Below the pieces are notes generated by a model that did no database searches, was not told where the DNA came from, and saw only the letters and a list, made by a program, of their open reading frames with translations. 7,672 nucleotides of DNA from Sphingomonadaceae bacterium. Its GTDB lineage: Bacteria; Pseudomonadota; Alphaproteobacteria; Sphingomonadales; Sphingomonadaceae. The stretch lies in contig JAGREF010000255.1 of NCBI GenBank assembly GCA_020446665.1, positions 1 to 7,672 on the forward strand, in the 5' to 3' direction. The position numbers were made by a program, and so were the translations under genes. Numbering within the stretch: position 1 is the stretch's first letter; every line of letters starts with the position of its first letter. Below are positions 5,853 to 7,672 of the stretch, piece by piece.

Positions 5853-7027
5853 GTAACGCCCGTCCGCTTCCAACCGAGGAAGATCTCGAAGCTATCCGCG
5901 ATGGCGTGCGCGCAGCATGCGCGCCATTTGGCGACGAATACTGGCTGGCGCGCGATAACGACGGAAAATTTCCGCGCGAATTTCACAAGGCCATGGCTGA
6001 TGGCGGCTGGCTGGGAATTACCATGCCAGAGGAATATGGCGGTTCCGGGCTTGGCGTAACCGAAGCGATGACGATGATGAACATCGTTGCGGCCAGCGGC
6101 GGCGGTTTTGCAGCGGCGTCTACCATCCATATCAACCTGTTCGGCCCGCACCCGATCGTGGTGAAAGGCACGGATGAACAAAAGGCGCGCTGGGTTCCCC
6201 GGCTGGTTTCGGGTGAAGACCAGTGCTGTTTCGGCTTTACCGAGCCTGATGCCGGGCTGAACACCACGCGGATCAAGACATTCGCGGAGAAAGTGCCGGG
6301 CGGTTACCGCGTGAACGGGCAGAAGGTGTGGACCTCCACCGCGCAGGTGGCGAACAAGATTATGCTGCTGACGCGGACGACGAAGTTTGAAGATTGCGAC
6401 AAGCCGACAGACGGCATCACAATTTTCTACACCGATCTCGACCGGTCCAAGATCGATGTGCATCTGATCCCGAAAATGGGCCGCAAGGCCGTCGATTCCA
6501 ATGCCATTTTCATCGAAGATCTGTTCATTCCCGACGAAGACCGCATCGGCGAGGAAGGCAAGGGCTTTGGCTACATCCTCCACTCGCTCAATCCCGAGCG
6601 TATCCTGATAGGCTGCGAAGCAGTTGGCATCGGACGCGATGCGCTGCAACGCGCTACCCAATATGCAAAGGAACGGGTGGTGTTTGGCCGTCAGATCGGC
6701 ATGAATCAGGGCATCCAGCACCCGCTTGCGGAAAAGTGGATGTATCTCGAAAGCGCATGGTTGATGGTGGAAAAGGCCGCGCGCCTATACGATAGCGGGC
6801 TGCCCTGCGGGGCAGAGGCGAATGCCGCCAAGTTTCTGGCTGCGCGCGCCTGTCACGATGCAGCATGGCAAGCCGTCGCAACGCATGGCGGGTTTGGTTA
6901 TGCGAAGGAATATCATGTCGAGCGGCTCTATCGCGAAAGCGCGCTGACCCGGCTCGCGCCGATCACCGAACAACTAATCATGAGCTTTATTGCCGAGAAG
7001 GTACTTGACCTTCCCAAGAGCTATTGA
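5849..7027 (+). CDS. Acyl-CoA dehydrogenase, complete
   Basis: A 392-residue FAD-dependent acyl-CoA dehydrogenase of normal length. It has MPEEYGGSGLG in the N-terminal helical domain, FGFTEPDAGLNTT and VNGQKVWTSTAQ in the beta domain, KMGRKAVDSN, then FGRQIGMNQGIQHPLAEKW, THGGFGYAKEYHVER and a C-terminal LPKSY. The base used by medium- and short-chain enzymes (the Glu of YEG near the C-terminus) is missing: the segment reads RLAPITEQ. Instead E250 in LNPERILI matches the helix position used by isovaleryl- and long-chain acyl-CoA dehydrogenases, which hints at a branched substrate. AGLN replaces the usual AGSD. AGGAG (5837-5841) sits seven bases before the ATG and the start overlaps the lyase stop by four bases. 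Beside a MaoC/CitE pair it could form the enoyl-CoA that the hydratase uses, for example from methylsuccinyl-CoA; this is inference. Confidence 0.94.
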   Translation: MSNARPLPTEEDLEAIRDGVRAACAPFGDEYWLARDNDGKFPREFHKAMADGGWLGITMPEEYGGSGLGVTEAMTMMNIVAASGGGFAAASTIHINLFGPHPIVVKGTDEQKARWVPRLVSGEDQCCFGFTEPDAGLNTTRIKTFAEKVPGGYRVNGQKVWTSTAQVANKIMLLTRTTKFEDCDKPTDGITIFYTDLDRSKIDVHLIPKMGRKAVDSNAIFIEDLFIPDEDRIGEEGKGFGYILHSLNPERILIGCEAVGIGRDALQRATQYAKERVVFGRQIGMNQGIQHPLAEKWMYLESAWLMVEKAARLYDSGLPCGAEANAAKFLAARACHDAAWQAVATHGGFGYAKEYHVERLYRESALTRLAPITEQLIMSFIAEKVLDLPKSY

Positions 7028-7055
7028 AGCCAACAACCCCACAAGGAATGCACGC

Positions 7056-7672
7056 ATGGGTATGATGGAGGGCAAGGTCGCGCTTGTTACCGGCGCCGGA
7101 CGTGGCGTAGGTCGGGGGATAGCACTTGAGTTCGCCAAGGCCGGGGCATCGGTTGTGGTCAATGATCTGGGCGTGGCGCTTTCGGGCGATGACGAAGGCG
7201 ATGGCTCGCCCGCAGAGCAGGTAGCCGAAGAAATCAAGGCAAAGGGCGGCAAGGCTATCGCCAATCACGATAGCGTGGCCGAATGGGACGGTGGGCAGGC
7301 CATGGTCCGCGCCGCAATCGACACATTCGGCAGGTTAGACGCGGTGGTGAACAATGCCGGAAACCTGCGCGACGTGCTCTTTCACAAGATGACGGAAGAG
7401 GATTTCGACGCGGTGCTCGGCGTCCACCTCAAGGGTAGCTTCAATGTCAGCCGGGCGGCCGCTCCGCACTTCAAGCAGCAGGCAAGCGGTGCCTATGTCC
7501 ACATGGCATCGACTTCGGGGCTGATCGGCAACCTGGGGCAGGCGAACTACATGTCGGCGAAGCTGGGCATCGTGGCGCTCTCGAAATCCATCGCCCTCGA
7601 CATGCAACGCTTCAATGTTCGCTCCAATGCCGTTGCCCCCTTCGCCTGGACGCGCATGGTCTCGTCGATCCC
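7056..7672 (+). CDS. MFE-2-like (3R)-hydroxyacyl-CoA dehydrogenase (SDR), C-terminus cut by window edge
   Basis: The 205 visible residues begin MGMMEGKVALVTGAGRGVGRG and match the dehydrogenase domain of peroxisomal multifunctional enzyme 2 and its bacterial stand-alone relatives, which oxidise (3R)-hydroxyacyl-CoA to 3-ketoacyl-CoA. TGAGRGVG (12-19) binds the cofactor, and D37 in VNDLG favours NAD. NNAG is at 99-102, VHLKGSF at 123-129, and the catalytic set is S152, Y165 and K169 in GQANYMSAK. The long loop after VNDLG (residues 40-52, GDDEGDGS) is typical of this group and not of FabG. AAGGA (7043-7047) lies eight bases before the ATG; a nearer ATG at 7048 reads into a stop after five codons. 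It starts 28 bases after the acyl-CoA dehydrogenase, probably in the same transcript. It would supply the keto substrate for the thiolase. Whether a hydratase or SCP2 domain follows cannot be seen. Confidence 0.92.
   Translation, partial: MGMMEGKVALVTGAGRGVGRGIALEFAKAGASVVVNDLGVALSGDDEGDGSPAEQVAEEIKAKGGKAIANHDSVAEWDGGQAMVRAAIDTFGRLDAVVNNAGNLRDVLFHKMTEEDFDAVLGVHLKGSFNVSRAAAPHFKQQASGAYVHMASTSGLIGNLGQANYMSAKLGIVALSKSIALDMQRFNVRSNAVAPFAWTRMVSSI

Noticed and set aside
5507..6721. Long 404-residue open frame on the minus strand
   Set aside because: It lies antisense to two well-supported genes, is compositionally what high-GC coding DNA produces in its shadow, and shows no recognisable domain.

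Overview
The window looks like part of a CoA-ester catabolic locus from a bacterium with moderately high GC. Codon use, tight ATGA gene overlaps and the style of the proteins suggest an alphaproteobacterium, possibly a sphingomonad; this is an impression, as no taxonomic marker gene is present. No RNA genes, mobile elements, CRISPR arrays or transporters were seen.

Two divergent operons flank a 141-base control region (1745-1885). The left, minus-strand arm encodes a short-chain dehydrogenase/reductase of the 2,4-dienoyl-CoA reductase type (857-1744, GTG start), then an acyl-CoA dehydrogenase (852 down to base 1) that runs off the left edge. The right, plus-strand arm encodes, in order: a fusion of an HMG-CoA-synthase/KAS III-like thiolase fold with a DUF35 OB-fold domain (1886-3313), an SCP2/SCPx-type thiolase (3313-4512), a MaoC hydratase of the itaconyl/mesaconyl-CoA type (4525-4980), a CitE/HpcH-type CoA-ester lyase (4977-5852), a second acyl-CoA dehydrogenase (5849-7027) and an MFE-2-like (3R)-hydroxyacyl-CoA dehydrogenase (7056 to the right edge). 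Neighbouring genes overlap by 1 or 4 bases or are 4 to 28 bases apart, so each arm is probably one transcript.

Together the genes cover a beta-oxidation-like route: dehydrogenation (two acyl-CoA dehydrogenases), double-bond reduction (dienoyl-CoA reductase-like SDR), hydration (MaoC), hydroxyacyl oxidation (MFE-2-like SDR), thiolytic cleavage (thiolase with the DUF35 fusion as likely partner) and aldol-type cleavage (CitE lyase). The MaoC-CitE-acyl-CoA dehydrogenase block resembles the hydratase/lyase pair that turns itaconyl- or mesaconyl-CoA into citramalyl-CoA and then acetyl-CoA plus pyruvate. The substrate entering the pathway cannot be read from the sequence; a branched or cyclic carboxylic acid is my best guess.

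The most unusual protein is the 475-residue fusion. Its synthase half lacks the catalytic Cys and His, and its DUF35 half has lost every zinc-ribbon cysteine, while the thiolase translated right after it keeps a full catalytic set. This suggests a thiolase complex with a catalytically dead, zinc-free partner subunit. The dienoyl-CoA reductase-like SDR also carries Trp where the family's catalytic Tyr is expected.
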